A stretch of 52,304 nt of DNA. Source: Lachnospiraceae bacterium (GTDB lineage Bacteria > Bacillota > Clostridia > Lachnospirales > Lachnospiraceae). Where the stretch lies: positions 1-52,304 of the forward strand of contig JAFZUY010000031.1 of NCBI GenBank assembly GCA_017618075.1, in the 5' to 3' direction. Under the pieces are notes generated by a model that was given only the letters and a program-made list of their open reading frames with translations, was not told the origin of the DNA and made no database searches. The position numbers and the translations under genes were made by a program. Positions 1 through 7,994 of this stretch are shown piece by piece. Position 1 is the stretch's first letter. Every line of letters begins with the position of its first letter.

Positions 1-2
1 CA

Positions 3-239
3 GAAGATACACCTGCAGGTACTATCGAGCGCGAGGATGGATGGAACGGATTTCGGATTCAGGGAATACTTGATTTTTCACTGATCGGGATACTGTCTAA
101 ACTGTCAACCATCCTTGCAGAAAATGAAATAGGTATTTTTGTTGTCTCGACATACAATACGGACTATATACTTGTTAAGTCAGAGAATTTTGAAAAAGCA
201 ATGAGTGTTTTGGAAGAACAAGGATATAGGGTGGTTTGA
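3..239 (+). CDS. ACT-domain protein, C-terminal part (truncated by window start)
   Basis: Only the last 78 codons are present; the reading frame is open from the window edge to a TGA at 237-239. The visible part looks like the second ACT repeat of small Firmicute ACT_7/CASTOR-like proteins: GILDFSLIGILSKLSTILAE is the typical strand-helix of an ACT fold, followed by an IGIFVVSTYNTDYILV strand pair and a closing helix with EEQGYRVV. ACT domains usually bind amino acids or other small ligands; no enzyme domain is visible. The next gene starts just inside or just after its 3' end, so the two are probably co-transcribed. Function beyond ligand binding cannot be stated. Confidence 0.75.
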   Translation, partial: EDTPAGTIEREDGWNGFRIQGILDFSLIGILSKLSTILAENEIGIFVVSTYNTDYILVKSENFEKAMSVLEEQGYRVV

Positions 240-288
240 TTTTATCTTTGAATATAAATGGTTAAGCAATTTTTATGGAGAATCATTT

Positions 289-819
289 TTGAAAAAGTAC
301 AGGCTGACATATGATGAATGGAAATGCATAACGAAGAAACAACAGAAAATCCAATTTGTTTCTAACGATTTATTCTGCGGATATATAGGCGTTTTAGAAA
401 TTGAAGAAGTTACGGAGCCACAGGTTTGGAATTTTAACGGAAAAGAACGGATTGTCTGCGACAAAGGCATAAAATGGATTTCAATTCTTCCTAAGAATAA
501 ATACTACTGCATTACCGCTATGCTTGATTCAAATGATGAGGTTATTGTATGGTACATCGATATGATTGCCGGCCAGGGAGTGGAAGATGATATACCATTC
601 TTTTATGATTTGTACTTGGATTTGATTGTTTATCCTGACGGAACAATACTCACGGATGATATGGATGAACTGGAAGAAGCACTGAAGAGTGGCGATATTT
701 CAAAAGAGCTGTTCAAACTTGCAATTGATACCAAAGAAGAATTAGAGAATACTCTGCTTTCCGATATAGGTTCATTTGAGAGATACACGAAAGAGTTATT
801 TGATGAGACGATTATTTGA
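289..819 (+). CDS. DUF402 family protein
   Basis: A 177-residue protein resembling the DUF402 (YgaC-like) family, a beta-barrel fold whose characterised members include nucleoside tri/diphosphatases. Supporting features are the opening LTYDEW segment, the strand series GIKWISILPKNKYY, VIVWYIDMIAGQGV, and the acidic LYLDLIVYPDG motif followed by an acidic C-terminal helix. I chose TTG at 289 because ATGGAG lies 8 nt upstream and family members begin only a few residues before this point. The alternative GTG at 205 lacks a good ribosome binding site and would overlap the preceding ACT gene by 35 nt. The 3' end overlaps the following Nudix gene by 17 nt, which suggests translational coupling. 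Substrate unknown. Confidence 0.7.
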   Translation: MKKYRLTYDEWKCITKKQQKIQFVSNDLFCGYIGVLEIEEVTEPQVWNFNGKERIVCDKGIKWISILPKNKYYCITAMLDSNDEVIVWYIDMIAGQGVEDDIPFFYDLYLDLIVYPDGTILTDDMDELEEALKSGDISKELFKLAIDTKEELENTLLSDIGSFERYTKELFDETII

Positions 820-1318
820 AATTGATTTAAAAGACTATAAAGATACATATTCAGTTTTTCGCAGACCGTCAGCAAGAGCAATCATCATAAAAGACAATAA
901 GATAGCTCTTGTTTACAGCAAAAAAGAAAAGTATTATAAGTTCCCCGGAGGGGGAATCCATGAAGAGGAAGATAAGAAAGAAGCGCTTATCAGAGAAGTT
1001 AGAGAAGAAGTCGGACTTGTTGTAATTCCTGAAACCATTAGGGAATACGGAAGTGTGCTGCGAAGACAAAAAAGTACAGTTGAAGAGAACGTGATTTTCG
1101 AACAGGAAAATTATTATTACTTCTGTGATGTGCAGGATGAGGTAGTTAATCAGGAACTTGATGCGTATGAAGATGAGGCTGAATTTGTTTTAAGAATAGT
1201 GGATATCAACGAAGCTATAGTAACTAATGCCGCATATACCAGTGATGATTATTTTAATGAAATCATGATTAAAAGAGAAAAGAAAGTTCTTGAGATGATA
1301 AAGCAGGGGAGCAAATAG
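803..1318 (+). CDS. Nudix hydrolase
   Basis: This 171-residue protein carries one Nudix domain that hydrolyses a nucleoside diphosphate linked to another moiety. The Nudix box lies at about residues 50-72 and fits the pattern G-x5-E-x7-REVREEVGL, with the metal-binding glutamates present. ATG 803 was preferred over an upstream TTG at 776 because AAGAG sits 7 nt before it. The gene begins inside the end of the DUF402 gene in another frame, so both are probably translated from one message. The C-terminal half (about 90-150) is acidic and aromatic-rich, which fits substrate recognition, but no specific substrate motif is recognisable. The cytoplasmic enzyme could serve nucleotide-pool sanitation or sugar-nucleotide turnover; this is inference. 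Confidence 0.85.
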   Translation: MRRLFEIDLKDYKDTYSVFRRPSARAIIIKDNKIALVYSKKEKYYKFPGGGIHEEEDKKEALIREVREEVGLVVIPETIREYGSVLRRQKSTVEENVIFEQENYYYFCDVQDEVVNQELDAYEDEAEFVLRIVDINEAIVTNAAYTSDDYFNEIMIKREKKVLEMIKQGSK

Positions 1319-1346
1319 TTTATTGTGAATAAATGGGGGTTTATAA

Positions 1347-2060
1347 ATGAAGTCAAACCCGAGAACCGCATTAGGAATTTTTTTCCTGGCAATTATATGT
1401 TTTTTAGGATTTTCATATTTTAGCGTAAAAGGAGCGGTTTTAAAAAAAGATGCAGTTGATATTTCGAAAGTTAATATCAGTTCACTCAGACCCAATATGC
1501 ACGTGACAATGAATGTAGATAAGTGCATCGGATATTATTTGAGTGAAAGCCGGGGACCAAATTATCCCGATAAATCACGACATTATCTCGTTTTACGCTA
1601 TAACAAAGAGATTGGGAAATATGATCATTTAATCGACGTTAAAGTAGATTCTGATGATTTTGATCAATGGGAAAAACTGGTTGAAGATGTCAGAAATAAC
1701 AATGAGTCAATTGTTCCGATACATATAGATGCCTATGTAACCTACATGGATCCCGATCAGGCCAATACGTATCTTGCGACGCTTACAAAATGCGGGTTTT
1801 CTTCAAATTACATTACGTCGTATTCTATTGTTGTAATAAATGAAAAACAGATTAACCGTAATAAATTCATTTTGTTTGGTTGCGGAATATTATTCATCAT
1901 CCTTGGGTTATTGTATTTGAACTGGGTATATCATCCGTTCAACAGAGATTATAGTTCGTTATTGGAAACGGATATTACTTCAGATGTTGAAACAGAATGT
2001 TATGACGTAGAATTAACAGAAGAAGAACTCTTGGAAGAAAAGACCGGAGAAGAAAAATAA
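1347..2060 (+). CDS. Two-pass membrane protein of unknown function
   Basis: I do not recognise a characterised family. The 237-residue protein has a hydrophobic segment at about residues 9-29, an approximately 145-residue loop, and a second segment at about 174-194, followed by a strongly acidic cytoplasmic tail (ELTEEELLEEKTGEEK). The loop contains alternating strand-like stretches (HYLVLRYNKEIGKYDHLIDV, IVPIHIDAYVTYM) and would be extracytoplasmic if both segments span the membrane. It follows the Nudix gene after 28 nt, with GGGGGT upstream of the ATG, and precedes nudC by 15 nt, so it is probably part of the same operon. No catalytic motif is visible. Confidence 0.6.
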   Translation: MKSNPRTALGIFFLAIICFLGFSYFSVKGAVLKKDAVDISKVNISSLRPNMHVTMNVDKCIGYYLSESRGPNYPDKSRHYLVLRYNKEIGKYDHLIDVKVDSDDFDQWEKLVEDVRNNNESIVPIHIDAYVTYMDPDQANTYLATLTKCGFSSNYITSYSIVVINEKQINRNKFILFGCGILFIILGLLYLNWVYHPFNRDYSSLLETDITSDVETECYDVELTEEELLEEKTGEEK

Positions 2061-2075
2061 AAGAAGACAAAAGAT

Positions 2076-2903
2076 ATGATACAGGATATTTCACCAAGTA
2101 AATTAAGAAACGAATATATCGCCTGCAGCCCCAAAGTGGGCGATAAAATTTTTATATTTAGCAAAGACGGAAAAGTGTTGCTCGGAGAGGACGAAGGCCG
2201 AATTGTTTTTACGGACATATCGGATATAAAAGAAGCAAAAACAGTTTATCTTTTTTCTGTAGACGAGGGCAGATTTTTCTTAAGCCTTAGTGATTCAGAT
2301 TATTCCAAAGAAGGTTTCGAATACTACACAATCAGAGAAGTGCGCGACAAGTTTTCAGAGGTTTCCCTAAAAGAAATATATGCGGTCTTTACAGCATACC
2401 ATCTTTGGAGATGGTATGCTGACAATAAATACTGCGGCAGATGCAAAGGAGAACTTATACCCGGCGAAAAGGAACGTTCACTAGTATGTCCCGACTGCAA
2501 TAATATTATTTATCCTAGAATCAATCCCGCAGTTATAGTGGGAGTTACTAAGGGCGATTGTATTTTACTTACAAGGTATCGCAGAGGTTATGGGCATAAC
2601 GCACTCGTAGCAGGCTTTACGGAAATCGGTGAAACATTAGAAGAGACCGTCAAACGTGAAGTGAAGGAAGAGACCGGAGTAGAAGTCACCAATATCAGAT
2701 ATTACAAATCACAGCCCTGGGGAATGGCGCAGGATATGCTCGTCGGATTTTACTGTGATGCGGCAGGCGACGGCGAAATTCACATGGATGAAGGCGAGTT
2801 AAAATACGCAGAGTGGGTTAAAAGAGAAGACATTGAACTTCAGCCAAACAACTTAAGTCTTACCAATGAAATGATGAGAATGTTTAAAGAAGGTAAAGAG
2901 TAA
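2076..2903 (+). CDS. nudC: NAD(+) diphosphatase / NudC-type Nudix hydrolase
   Basis: NudC hydrolyses NADH or NAD(+) to NMN(H) and AMP and, in E. coli, also removes NAD caps from RNA. The 275-residue protein has the family order: an N-terminal domain, a zinc ribbon with Cys120, Cys123, Cys138 and Cys141, then the Nudix domain. The Nudix box begins around GFTEIGETLEE and ends in REVKEETGV. The NADH-pyrophosphatase signature follows as SQPWGMAQDM at about 212-221, a variant of the common SQPWPFPxS motif. Length is normal for the family. It sits in a run of same-strand accessory genes and is followed after 14 nt by a methyltransferase gene. Confidence 0.88.
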   Translation: MIQDISPSKLRNEYIACSPKVGDKIFIFSKDGKVLLGEDEGRIVFTDISDIKEAKTVYLFSVDEGRFFLSLSDSDYSKEGFEYYTIREVRDKFSEVSLKEIYAVFTAYHLWRWYADNKYCGRCKGELIPGEKERSLVCPDCNNIIYPRINPAVIVGVTKGDCILLTRYRRGYGHNALVAGFTEIGETLEETVKREVKEETGVEVTNIRYYKSQPWGMAQDMLVGFYCDAAGDGEIHMDEGELKYAEWVKREDIELQPNNLSLTNEMMRMFKEGKE

Positions 2904-2917
2904 GGAGACAAATAAGA

Positions 2918-3568
2918 ATGCTCGAAAAAATGGATGATTTTTTTACTGCGCGCGTAGACGGATATGACGAGCATATGAAAAGCAATATAGAGGGAGCGTC
3001 GAAATTTTATAATTTTACGGCCGCTCTTTTACCGATGGAAAAAGATAAGAGTATATTGGATTTAGGATGCGGAACTGGACTTGAATTGGAAGAATTATTT
3101 CAAATGAATCCTTATGCCAAGGTTACGGGAATTGATTTGACGGAAGCGATGCTGGAGACGCTTAAGGCTAAGTTTCCGGACAAAGATATTACTACCGTTT
3201 GCGGATCATATTTTGAAGTTCCGTTTGGTGAAGAAGTATTCGATGCAACTGTTTCTGTTGAATCGCTTCATCATTTTACGAAAGAGCAGAAATTGCCACT
3301 TTATAAAAAACTGAATAAGGCACTTAAGCCCGGAGGATATTTTATTCTGACGGATTATTTTGCGGAGTCCGAAGAAGAGGAAGTTTTCTACGGACAGGAA
3401 TTAATCAGAATCAGAAAAGAACAGGAATTACCCGACGGTGTCTTTTATCATTACGATACTCCGCTTACTGTTGAGCACGAAAAAGAAGCCTTGCTGGAGG
3501 CAGGATTCGCACGCGTTGAAGTGCTTAATAATTGGGAGTCAACATCTACTTTGAGGGCAATAAAATGA
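2918..3568 (+). CDS. Class I SAM-dependent methyltransferase
   Basis: A 216-residue protein with the Rossmann-fold methyltransferase motifs: motif I LDLGCGTGLELEE at about 46-58, an acidic ribose-binding residue in VTGIDLTEAML, and a post-motif region DATVSVESLHHF. The downstream KPGGYFILTDYF is typical of Methyltransf_11/25 proteins. The target cannot be predicted. AAGGAG lies 10 nt upstream of the start. An in-frame second ATG 12 nt downstream is possible. The gene follows nudC by 14 nt and precedes the 2H/Fic fusion by 39 nt, so it probably belongs to the same transcription unit. Confidence 0.85.
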   Translation: MLEKMDDFFTARVDGYDEHMKSNIEGASKFYNFTAALLPMEKDKSILDLGCGTGLELEELFQMNPYAKVTGIDLTEAMLETLKAKFPDKDITTVCGSYFEVPFGEEVFDATVSVESLHHFTKEQKLPLYKKLNKALKPGGYFILTDYFAESEEEEVFYGQELIRIRKEQELPDGVFYHYDTPLTVEHEKEALLEAGFARVEVLNNWESTSTLRAIK

Positions 3569-3607
3569 TGTATACATGGTGAAGGTGACATTGGGAAAGG
3601 ATGATAT

Positions 3608-4993
3608 ATGGCAGAACAGTTTTTAACGTTAATGGCAGATTTGGACAATAATTCGCAGGAACTTATGTCCGGCTGGTATAAAGAACTTCAGGATGTGGGA
3701 TTTACAGGTGTGCAGACACCCGGACTTCCTTTTCATATAAGTCTGGCAACGTTTTCTCTTGATGATGAAGATAAGGCTGTAGAAGAGATGCATAGATTGG
3801 CCAAAGAATTTACTTCAATACCGGTACATTTTAGCCACATCGGAATGTTTGCCGGCGGAAAGGTTCTTTTCTGTGCACCGGATATGAATCCGCCTGAATT
3901 ATTAAAACTTCATGATGCAATTAAATTAAACACAATTGATGAATATACCTGGACACCGCATTCAACCATACTGATTGATGAGCCGGAAGTTGTAAATGAT
4001 GCGCTTAAGGTTTTTGTTAAATCTTTCAAACCTTTTATGGCGCGAATCACCGGATTGCATTTATGTGCTTTCTGGCCGACAAGAGAAATTGAATCCGTTA
4101 AATTAAAAGAAAAAGGAATAGGAAAAACCGAGCTATCAACAGAACTGGGGCTTTCAACTCGGACAGTTGCTAAGATTGCAAAGGGGGAGAAACTTTCTAA
4201 AAGAAGTATTCAGAGAATCTCTGACTACATAGGAGTTCCTTCTGAGCAGTTAATGAGAGAAATCAGCAACAACAAAATCCTTCAGATTCTTCGCGATGAA
4301 AAGGATATGAATTTGCCGGGCGGCCTTTATCACGAACTTCAGGTTAGAATGACTTATAATTCAAACCACATAGAAGGCAGCAAACTGTCCGAAGATCAGA
4401 CAAGATATATATTTGAGACAAATATTGTTGATGTAGGAGACGGAATACCTGTTGATGATATTCTGGAAACAATTCATCATTTTCGTGCGGTTGATTATGT
4501 GATAGAAAACGCAGAGGAAATATTAACAGAAGATATCATAAAAGAACTCCATTATATTTTAAAGCATGATACGAAAGACTCGACTTTATCCTGGTTTGCG
4601 GTTGGAGAGTATAAGAAAAGGGCGAATGTAGTCGGCGGAAAAGGAACAACCAAACCTGCTGATGTTCATAAGGCCATGGAAGCTCTGCTTCGCGAATATA
4701 ATGAAAAAGAAAAGGTAACCATAGAGGATATAATTGCATTACATGCTGAATTTGAGCTGATACATCCATTTCAGGATGGCAACGGAAGAGTTGGGCGTCT
4801 GGTAGTGTTAAAGGAATGCTTACGTCATAATTTGATTCCGTTTATCATAGAAGATTCAAAGAAGAATTATTACTATCGAGGTCTAAGCGAGTGGAGAAAT
4901 GAGAAAGGCTGGTTAATTGATACCTGTCTTGATTCGCAGGATTCTTTTAAGAGGATTTTAGATGCGCTTGAGATACAATACGATGAAGAATAA
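3608..4993 (+). CDS. 2H phosphoesterase - HTH - Fic domain fusion
   Basis: Three modules are visible in 461 residues. Residues 1-165 look like a 2H phosphoesterase (2'-5' RNA ligase-like), with paired H-x-S/T signatures at His43-Ile-Ser45 and His118-Ser-Thr120. Residues about 168-222 form an XRE-like helix-turn-helix (TELSTELGLSTRTVAKIAKG). Residues about 225-461 are a Fic domain with the complete active-site loop HPFQDGNGRVGR near residue 386 and an upstream SNHIEG inhibitory helix near 252-257, the class II autoinhibition pattern. Fic domains usually transfer AMP to proteins; 2H domains cut cyclic or 2'-5' phosphate bonds. Frame is continuous with no sign of a frameshift. This architecture suggests a regulated stress or toxin-like switch, but no antitoxin neighbour is evident. 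Confidence 0.8.
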   Translation: MAEQFLTLMADLDNNSQELMSGWYKELQDVGFTGVQTPGLPFHISLATFSLDDEDKAVEEMHRLAKEFTSIPVHFSHIGMFAGGKVLFCAPDMNPPELLKLHDAIKLNTIDEYTWTPHSTILIDEPEVVNDALKVFVKSFKPFMARITGLHLCAFWPTREIESVKLKEKGIGKTELSTELGLSTRTVAKIAKGEKLSKRSIQRISDYIGVPSEQLMREISNNKILQILRDEKDMNLPGGLYHELQVRMTYNSNHIEGSKLSEDQTRYIFETNIVDVGDGIPVDDILETIHHFRAVDYVIENAEEILTEDIIKELHYILKHDTKDSTLSWFAVGEYKKRANVVGGKGTTKPADVHKAMEALLREYNEKEKVTIEDIIALHAEFELIHPFQDGNGRVGRLVVLKECLRHNLIPFIIEDSKKNYYYRGLSEWRNEKGWLIDTCLDSQDSFKRILDALEIQYDEE

Positions 4994-5011
4994 AAAATTT
5001 AAAATCATGTA

Positions 5012-5042
5012 TTGACTCTCCCCTTAGGGCACCCGTTAAAGT
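5012..5042 (+). promoter_or_regulatory. MerR-type promoter/operator with 19-bp spacer
   Basis: TTGACT at 5012-5017 and TAAAGT at 5037-5042 are separated by 19 bp, the over-long spacing used by MerR-family regulators, which untwist such promoters when activated. The spacer contains the near-perfect dyad CCCTTAGGG. The site lies 31 nt before the MerR-fusion gene, whose AGGAGG is at about 5061-5066, so autoregulation is likely. Confidence 0.8.
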
Positions 5043-5072
5043 GGAATCATCAAATAAAAGGAGGTTCCCCAA

Positions 5073-6248
5073 ATGGAAAAGAAAATGACGTCCGGCGAGA
5101 TAGCAAAAAAGGCCGGCGTATCACAAAAAGCAGTTCGCCTCTACGATGAAAAAGGATTATTAAAACCTTCAGATTACTCTGAGGGAAATTATCGTTTGTA
5201 TGATAGAGAAGCACTTCAGGTTCTTGAAAAAATCGTTGCTTTAAAGCAGATAGGTTTTTCTCTCGAGGAGATAAGAGACAATCTCATAAAAGGAGAAGCA
5301 GGAAACGTTGAAGAGGCTTTGAGAATGCAGCTTAAAGCGATGGAGGAGAAGCGTTATCAGATTGATAAGGTAATAGATTCCATCAACAGAACTCTTGATC
5401 GCAAGGGCGGAAACCTTGACTGGGACGATGTTGCAGGAATAGTTCAGAATGTCAGTATTGACCAGAAAGCAGATGAGTGGCACTGGGATGCACTTAAACA
5501 TACTTCTGAGGATTGGCATGTAACTTTGTTTAATGCCGTAAATGTAAAAGAGAATGAAAAGGTTTTGGATCTCGGATGCGGATATGCAAAAATCTGGAGA
5601 AACAACTGGAAGAGAATTCCAAAGGGAACCAAGGTTTTCGGATATGATGTACACGGAAGCTGGGCCGATGATTTTGCGAAATTTATTCCCGAGAATAAGA
5701 GTGAACTTGCAGACGGCGTGGAATTTAAAATCGAGTTTGAAGACCTGACCCAGGAAGCTGCATGGAAGAAAATAAAAAAAGAAAAAGAGTATTCGCTCAT
5801 CCTTGCTCACTACCTGTATTTTGAAGTTAAGAACATTGAAGATATCGTTGCACGTGCAAGCAAAGTCCTTTCAAAAGACGGAGTATTTTCATACAATGGT
5901 TATGCCGTAAACTGGTGGTATGTGTTCTTTAAGAATGATTTCAAAGCAATGGGGCTTGATACTTCTTTTATGGACGAAGGTATAAAGGCACAAAAGAAAG
6001 CACAGGCTGACAGCGAAGCAATGCTTAAAAAATATTTTTCGAAAGTTGAAACTGTCGAACTGACCAACTCCTGGCATTACAGCGATTCGGAAGAACTCAT
6101 CAAAAAGATGCTCGAGAACTTCGAAGAGAACAGAAAATATATTCTCGACAACAAGAAAAAAATCAAAGATTATTATGATGCAAAAATCAAAAAAGACGGT
6201 GAAGTTGTTTGCAACAGAGTATCGGTATTCTGGAACTGTTACAAATAA
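5073..6248 (+). CDS. MerR-family regulator fused to a methyltransferase domain
   Basis: The first ~75 residues are a MerR winged helix (SGEIAKKAGVSQKAVRLYDE, then GNYRLYDREALQVLEKI and IGFSLEEIRD), followed by a dimerisation helix to about residue 115. The remaining ~275 residues form a SAM-dependent methyltransferase-like domain with motif I LDLGCGYAKIWRNNW and a later YSLILAHYLYF strand. Here the methyltransferase-like fold replaces the usual ligand-binding domain, so it may act as an effector sensor, an enzyme, or both. A 19-bp-spaced MerR promoter lies directly upstream. An analogous fusion is familiar from Firmicute genomes, but no ligand is known to me. Translation starts at the ATG with AGGAGG 6 nt upstream. 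Confidence 0.85.
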   Translation: MEKKMTSGEIAKKAGVSQKAVRLYDEKGLLKPSDYSEGNYRLYDREALQVLEKIVALKQIGFSLEEIRDNLIKGEAGNVEEALRMQLKAMEEKRYQIDKVIDSINRTLDRKGGNLDWDDVAGIVQNVSIDQKADEWHWDALKHTSEDWHVTLFNAVNVKENEKVLDLGCGYAKIWRNNWKRIPKGTKVFGYDVHGSWADDFAKFIPENKSELADGVEFKIEFEDLTQEAAWKKIKKEKEYSLILAHYLYFEVKNIEDIVARASKVLSKDGVFSYNGYAVNWWYVFFKNDFKAMGLDTSFMDEGIKAQKKAQADSEAMLKKYFSKVETVELTNSWHYSDSEELIKKMLENFEENRKYILDNKKKIKDYYDAKIKKDGEVVCNRVSVFWNCYK

Positions 6249-6251
6249 TTG

Positions 6252-6280
6252 TTGACAAACATTATTTACGGGAGTAATCT
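6252..6280 (+). promoter_or_regulatory. Sigma-A-type promoter for a small orphan unit
   Basis: A perfect TTGACA at 6252-6257 is followed by a 17-bp spacer and TAATCT at 6275-6280. It starts 3 nt after the stop of the MerR fusion and points into the short ORF at 6314, so the unit can be transcribed independently of the gene upstream. The -10 match is only partial. Confidence 0.55.
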
Positions 6281-6313
6281 AAACACAATATTTTTACGAA
6301 AGGAATTCTTCTC

Positions 6314-6412
6314 ATGTTTAGGAGTAAGTATCATTCAACATACACTAAAAATGCTACCATGGACATTTATGGATATGGTCATATTTATGTATGTAAAAAT
6401 GGTATTTGTTGA
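6314..6412 (+). CDS. Putative 32-residue small protein
   Basis: This short ORF begins MFRSKYHSTYTKNATMD and ends in a Gly/Tyr/His-containing tail with two cysteines (CKNGIC). Its ATG has GAAAGGA 9 nt upstream, a promoter 34 nt before it, and a Rho-independent terminator 35 nt after its stop, so it forms a compact self-contained unit of about 200 nt. The peptide has no hydrophobic segment or signal peptide, and I recognise no family. It could be a real small protein, a leader peptide or the coding part of a regulatory RNA; chance is not excluded for such a short ORF. The competing 80-codon frame over the same region lacks a ribosome binding site. Confidence 0.45.
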   Translation: MFRSKYHSTYTKNATMDIYGYGHIYVCKNGIC

Positions 6413-6447
6413 GAAGGATAGATTAATAAATTTACAAAAGATTAAAG

Positions 6448-6479
6448 ACCATCTATCTTTTTCGATAGGTGGTTTTTTT
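6448..6479 (+). terminator. Rho-independent terminator
   Basis: ACCATCTATC and GATAGGTGGT form a 10-bp stem with one G-T pair and a 6-nt loop, followed by a run of seven T. It closes the small unit at 6252-6412 and separates it from the GNAT gene starting at 6506. Confidence 0.85.
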
Positions 6480-6505
6480 ATAAATTTATGAATGGAGGGA
6501 ATGTC

Positions 6506-7528
6506 ATGAATCTTAGATTAATCAAAGCTTCCGAAAACTATGAAAGACAGATTAAAGATATGCTTGAGGAGTGGTATGCGACAGGAGAAAAAATAGTTCC
6601 GTATGCCATTCGAAGATTGGATTATCATGATTTCAAATATTACATTGATAATCTGGAAGTTAAAAATCCTCCTGAAAACTATGTTACAGATTCGACCTTC
6701 TTCTGCATTGACGAGGACAGAAATATTGTTGTGGGTGCAGTCAATATCAGACATTACCTGAATGAGCAGCTTCTTTTAGACGGCGGACATATCGGTGATG
6801 GAGTCAGACCTTCCGAGAGAGGAAAAGGAATCGGCACTCAGATGATTTCACTTGCCCTTGAAGAATGTAAGAAGCTTGGAATTTATCATGTATTGATGGT
6901 CTGCGACAAAGATAATATTGCTTCCGCGAAAAGCATAATAAATAACGGTGGAGTTTTGGAAAACGAAACTGAAGTTGACGGCGAAATCCAACAGCGATAC
7001 TGGATAGATTTGATTAAAGATGAGGATAAGGAAGCGCTGCCTGATTTAATCAGACGAATGTCGTTGGAAGAAATTCCCGAGTGCGTAAATGTTATCAGAG
7101 GCGCATTTAAGACTGTAGCGGATGAGCTTGGGTTTACCGAAGAGAATGCTCCGAGATTTACTGCATTTGCAACAGATACAAACAGACTCGGATATCAGTT
7201 CTGCATCGAAAAAAAGCCAATGTTCGTCTATCTTCATCAGGGTTCGATTGTAGGTTATTATTCACTGGCTTTGCTTGAAAACGGAAATGTAGAACTTAAC
7301 AATCTTTCTGTGCTTCCGGAGTTTCGACATTTGGGAATCGGAGAAAAACTTGTAAAAGATGCGTTTGAAAAAGCAAAAGCTTTGGGCAAAGAAAAAATGG
7401 AAATCGGTATAGTGGAAGAAAATGTGAAACTTCGCAAGTGGTACGAAAAGCTCGGATTCATTCACACAGGCACAAAGAAGTTTGATTTCTTCCCCTTCAC
7501 ATGCGGATATATGGAAAAAATTTTATGA
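6506..7528 (+). CDS. Protein with two tandem GNAT acetyltransferase domains
   Basis: The 340-residue protein contains two GNAT folds. The first (about 1-170) has the acetyl-CoA loop VRPSERGKGIGTQMI near residue 110 and an AKSIINNGG segment. The second (about 185-340) has VLPEFRHLGIGEKLV and the KWYEKLGF helix typical of the family. GNATs transfer acetyl groups to small-molecule or protein amines; the substrate is not predictable. ATG 6506 was chosen because GGAGGG ends 6 nt upstream; the earlier ATG 6488 overlaps that site's context. The 3' end precedes the next start by 10 nt. Each half resembles a full-length GNAT protein, so gene fusion or duplication is likely. Confidence 0.88.
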   Translation: MNLRLIKASENYERQIKDMLEEWYATGEKIVPYAIRRLDYHDFKYYIDNLEVKNPPENYVTDSTFFCIDEDRNIVVGAVNIRHYLNEQLLLDGGHIGDGVRPSERGKGIGTQMISLALEECKKLGIYHVLMVCDKDNIASAKSIINNGGVLENETEVDGEIQQRYWIDLIKDEDKEALPDLIRRMSLEEIPECVNVIRGAFKTVADELGFTEENAPRFTAFATDTNRLGYQFCIEKKPMFVYLHQGSIVGYYSLALLENGNVELNNLSVLPEFRHLGIGEKLVKDAFEKAKALGKEKMEIGIVEENVKLRKWYEKLGFIHTGTKKFDFFPFTCGYMEKIL

Positions 7529-7538
7529 GGAAAAAGTA

Positions 7539-7967
7539 ATGAAATATTTTCGAATACACACAGCGGATAATGCGTATTTAACAAAACAGCCGAGAGGTAT
7601 TTTTACGGCAGTCTGGAGACTGGTTGAATCGGGAATCCTCAATGAAGAAGAGATAAAAGAATATTGGCGTAACAGGGAATACTTTGAGAAAGTTCTTCCG
7701 GTCCCTCCGATTTATGATGACGGCAATCCCGACGGCGCAATTACATGGTTTAAAGACACAGAAAAGGGCAGAGAGATTTATGCTCAGATGTCATTTTACA
7801 GGGAGATGTTATCAAAGTACGGAGTTGAATTATTCAGGTCCGAATGCACGGAAGTTCCCGGTGAAATCATCTACGAAGACGAGTTTCAGATAGCCGTAAA
7901 AAATGTCAGGGATGACATTGAGATTACTACGAAAAAAGAATTGTATTTGAATAAAAAAGACTCATAA
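7539..7967 (+). CDS. Hypothetical protein, about 142 aa
   Basis: I do not recognise the family. The protein opens MKYFRIHTADNAYLTKQPRG and has a charged, tryptophan-containing middle (TAVWRLVESG, EEIKEYWRNREYFEKVLPVP) and a Ser/Thr-poor C-terminus ending in lysines. No signal peptide or membrane segment is present. The start at 7539 has GAGGAAAAA upstream; a longer frame beginning at 7482 would lie inside the GNAT gene and lacks support. It follows the double GNAT after 10 nt and precedes the P-loop/GNAT fusion by 27 nt, so all three are probably co-expressed. Confidence 0.6.
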   Translation: MKYFRIHTADNAYLTKQPRGIFTAVWRLVESGILNEEEIKEYWRNREYFEKVLPVPPIYDDGNPDGAITWFKDTEKGREIYAQMSFYREMLSKYGVELFRSECTEVPGEIIYEDEFQIAVKNVRDDIEITTKKELYLNKKDS

Positions 7968-7994
7968 TTTATAATTATTTTTTGGAGATAAAAA

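Noticed and set aside
5241-5810. 189-codon minus-strand open frame inside the MerR fusion
   Set aside because: It lies wholly within a well-supported gene and has the Phe/Leu/Ile-rich composition of a reverse complement of Lys/Glu-rich coding sequence.
6249-6491. 80-codon open frame between the MerR fusion and the double GNAT
   Set aside because: It begins directly at the previous stop without a ribosome binding site and runs through the terminator; the 32-codon ORF in another frame has proper signals.
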